This document shows, one piece after another, positions 62,204 to 64,000 of a DNA stretch of 64,000 nt. Source of the DNA: Shewanella psychropiezotolerans. Its GTDB lineage: Bacteria; Pseudomonadota; Gammaproteobacteria; Enterobacterales; Shewanellaceae. The notes under the pieces were generated by a model. It made no database searches. It was not told where the DNA came from and saw nothing but the letters and a program-made list of their open reading frames with translations. The number at the start of each line of letters is the position of its first letter. Position 1 is the stretch's first letter. The stretch lies in contig NZ_CP041614.1 of assembly GCF_007197555.1 (NCBI RefSeq), positions 3,836,001-3,900,000 of the forward strand. Direction: 5' to 3'. The position numbers and the translations under genes are program-made.

Positions 62204-64000
62204 CTAAAATTTATAAGAGACCGAGGCGCTAAAAGTGCGGCCTGGCTGAGTGGGCTGGTAGCCTGACGTGCCAGCGACATCCTGATAGCGCACATACTCT
62301 TTATCGAGTAGATTTTTAATCGACAGATTAACCTTGAAGTGAGCGTAGACTTCATATTGAGCCGCAAGATCGACAATCACCCAGCCAGCAGGTGCCGGGC
62401 AATCCTGCGGGCCGGTACGAGAATCGACACAGGTGGTGACATTGGTCATCTCGGTCGCTCCATTGACCAAACCCGAAAGACGTAAATTGTCGTATTGATA
62501 GTTGAGGGAAACTGAGCCCTCCAGTGGGGTCAAGGTGCGTAACTTCTCATCGGTGTCATTGTTTTTGCCATCAACCCAGCCCATTTGAAACTGGACGTCC
62601 AGATTTTCAGTCAAGTTATAATCTAGGTTGAATTCGCCGCCCCAAGAACTGGCACTGTCGATGTTGACAAATTGACGTTCGAATACGCCATCACTCATGC
62701 GGAGTCCAACCTCGATCCAATCGATGAAACCATCGAATTGGCTATAGTAATAACTCGCCGCTATATCCAGATCTTGCCACTGCCAGCGCATGCCCAGCTC
62801 GATACTCTCGCTGGTTTCTTCATGCAAATCAGAATTCGGGATGATCTCAAACGGCGGGAAGGCAAACAGGTGAGGAATGCTGCCATAGACCTTGTCGTAA
62901 GGGGCGGCGCGGTAGCCCTGTGAATAGGCAAGATAGCCACTTATATCTTCACCAGGATCATAGCTTAGCGAGATACTGGAAGAGACATTATCTGAAGTAT
63001 TGTCTTCCAGTTTAATGTTTGATATTTCAGTTTGTTCTGGTGTCAGGCTATTTCTGTCATAGCGGCTGCTGAGTAGCAGTCCCCAGTTATCACTCAGGCT
63101 AATATCATCTGAGATATACACACTGAATGAATCTGTGCTGGCATCGGCAAAAGGCTGATTTGACCAGTAGGTTTGTTTACCGTTCTCAATCTTATTACGC
63201 TCCTTGGTGCGAGAATGATTGAGGCTCTGCCCTTCTATGCCATAGAGGAAATTATGTTCCATGCCATTTAACTCAGTCCAGAGGTCCATATCGACGCTGA
63301 AGCCATAGGTGCTTTCTTTAAACGTTTCATTACTCTCGTATCTACGGTATCGCTCTTGTACGTTAAGAAATGTACGTGTGAGTAGATCGTTAACTTTATT
63401 TTCGTTTTCAGTCTCACCAGAGAAAATTTGGCCCGATAGGTTATCGAATAAGATGAAGGACTCTGGTGAGTATTGCATCTTGATCTGTTGCACCATTGAG
63501 CTTTGCTCTTCATCTCTGTTGCGCTTTTCCACATCCCAAGCACCATCAGGCTGAGGCACGGAGCCCGGCGCCCCGTGTGTCGATTTTGTCTGACTTTGCC
63601 AGTCACTATTGACGCTCAATAGCCAGTGCTGATTGCTGACAAGATTAGTATTGAAGGAGATACTGGTGCCATCGATATCGGCAGGGGATCGCGTACCGGC
63701 ATAGTTCTGTTGCTCATGGCCCTGCCATTGACTCGCACGTAACATAACTGGAATATCGAATGCTTTAGTAGCTGCGGTGACAGATAACTTTTTCTGCTCG
63801 TTAACGCCGCTGTATAAGGCTTTTAATGCCAGATAATAATCTTTATGGTAGAGGTAATCGGCCGCTTCCTTAGTCTCGACTTTCACCACCCCCCTAAGGC
63901 TCCCGAGCCGAAGAATGAGGATGCGGGTCCCTTGGCCACCTCGATAGATTTAACATCATCGAGATCGAAGTTAAATCGTCCGACACTGTCATTAATGTCA
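62204..64000 (-). pseudogene. TonB-dependent receptor, 5' end outside window, frameshifted
   Basis: The last about 590 residues of a TonB-dependent outer-membrane receptor. Plug-domain sequence (SIEVAKGPASSFFGSGALGG) is read in one frame up to 63889; the beta-barrel (VVKVETKEAAD onward, ending in the aromatic SVSYKF) is in the next frame. The shift is at a six-G run on the coding strand (63889-63894); with seven G the reading GALGGVVKVETK is the exact family plug end. As written the plug frame meets TGA at once. The GTG at 63889 is therefore an artefact start. The barrel itself is intact. It leads the operon with the protease and DUF1566 genes; the ligand may be a peptide or metal complex freed by that protease. 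Confidence 0.85.

Noticed and set aside
63887..63889. GTG at 63889 as the start of the TonB receptor
   Set aside because: Plug-domain sequence continues upstream in another frame to the window edge; the GTG is only the first usable codon after the frameshift.

Overview
The window looks like a chromosomal segment of a marine Shewanella-type gammaproteobacterium. The evidence is the gene set: an ExeM/NucH-like extracellular nuclease, GlyGly-CTERM (rhombosortase-type) metalloproteases, an ydbH-ynbE-ydbL cluster, many exported hydrolases, an M3 lipoprotein peptidase, Dcu-type dicarboxylate transport, a TonB receptor and a chromosomal integron. No rRNA, tRNA, CRISPR array or complete insertion sequence was recognised. 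All family calls come from motifs and remembered family features; no database was searched.

Layout. 1-7.9 kb: exported catabolic enzymes (gamma-glutamyltransferase end, M3 peptidase, animal-type alpha-amylase broken by a frameshift, 5'-nucleotidase-family lipoprotein). 7.9-11.7 kb: a membrane protein, PhzF-like enzyme, GNAT and DUF938 methyltransferase. 11.9-16.2 kb: a tryptophanase operon with a tnaC-like leader of 46 codons, tnaA, an aromatic amino acid permease and an outer-membrane barrel protein. 16.3-21.3 kb (minus): a reprolysin-like GlyGly-CTERM protease, a small lipoprotein and a two-component system. 21.4-32.3 kb: LysR plus monooxygenase/DUF2798 pair, S9 peptidase, chemotaxis receptor, AraC regulator, PEBP-family protein, acyl-CoA dehydrogenase, hexose-6-phosphate epimerase-like protein. 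32.6-36.9 kb: ydbH-ynbE-ydbL. 37-39.9 kb: secreted nuclease. 40.4-42.1 kb: Dcu transporter whose 3' end is followed by three tandem 98-bp copies of itself.

42.6-50.6 kb is an integron: intI (minus strand) with a LexA-type box at its start, then about sixteen cassettes, all in the plus orientation, separated by fourteen complete attC sites of 60-126 bp and ending in a truncated attC. Cassette products include immunity-like proteins (Imm32-like, WapI-immunity-like), a GNAT, CbrC-like, DUF4823 and DUF2695 proteins, a zinc ribbon, several small membrane proteins and unknowns; two cassettes have no evident ORF.

51-53 kb: immediately beyond the array lies a 525-aa unknown protein followed by a CesT-like type III secretion chaperone, an apparent effector/chaperone pair with no secretion apparatus in the window. 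53-57.6 kb: Asp/Glu racemase, a TetR/SDR divergon with two identical 12-bp palindromes, and a MarR/cytochrome b561/cytochrome c' divergon around a long inverted repeat. 57.7-64 kb (minus): a tightly packed operon of TonB receptor, GlyGly-CTERM metalloprotease and two DUF1566 proteins; the receptor is frameshifted at a six-G tract, the same kind of lesion that breaks the alpha-amylase.
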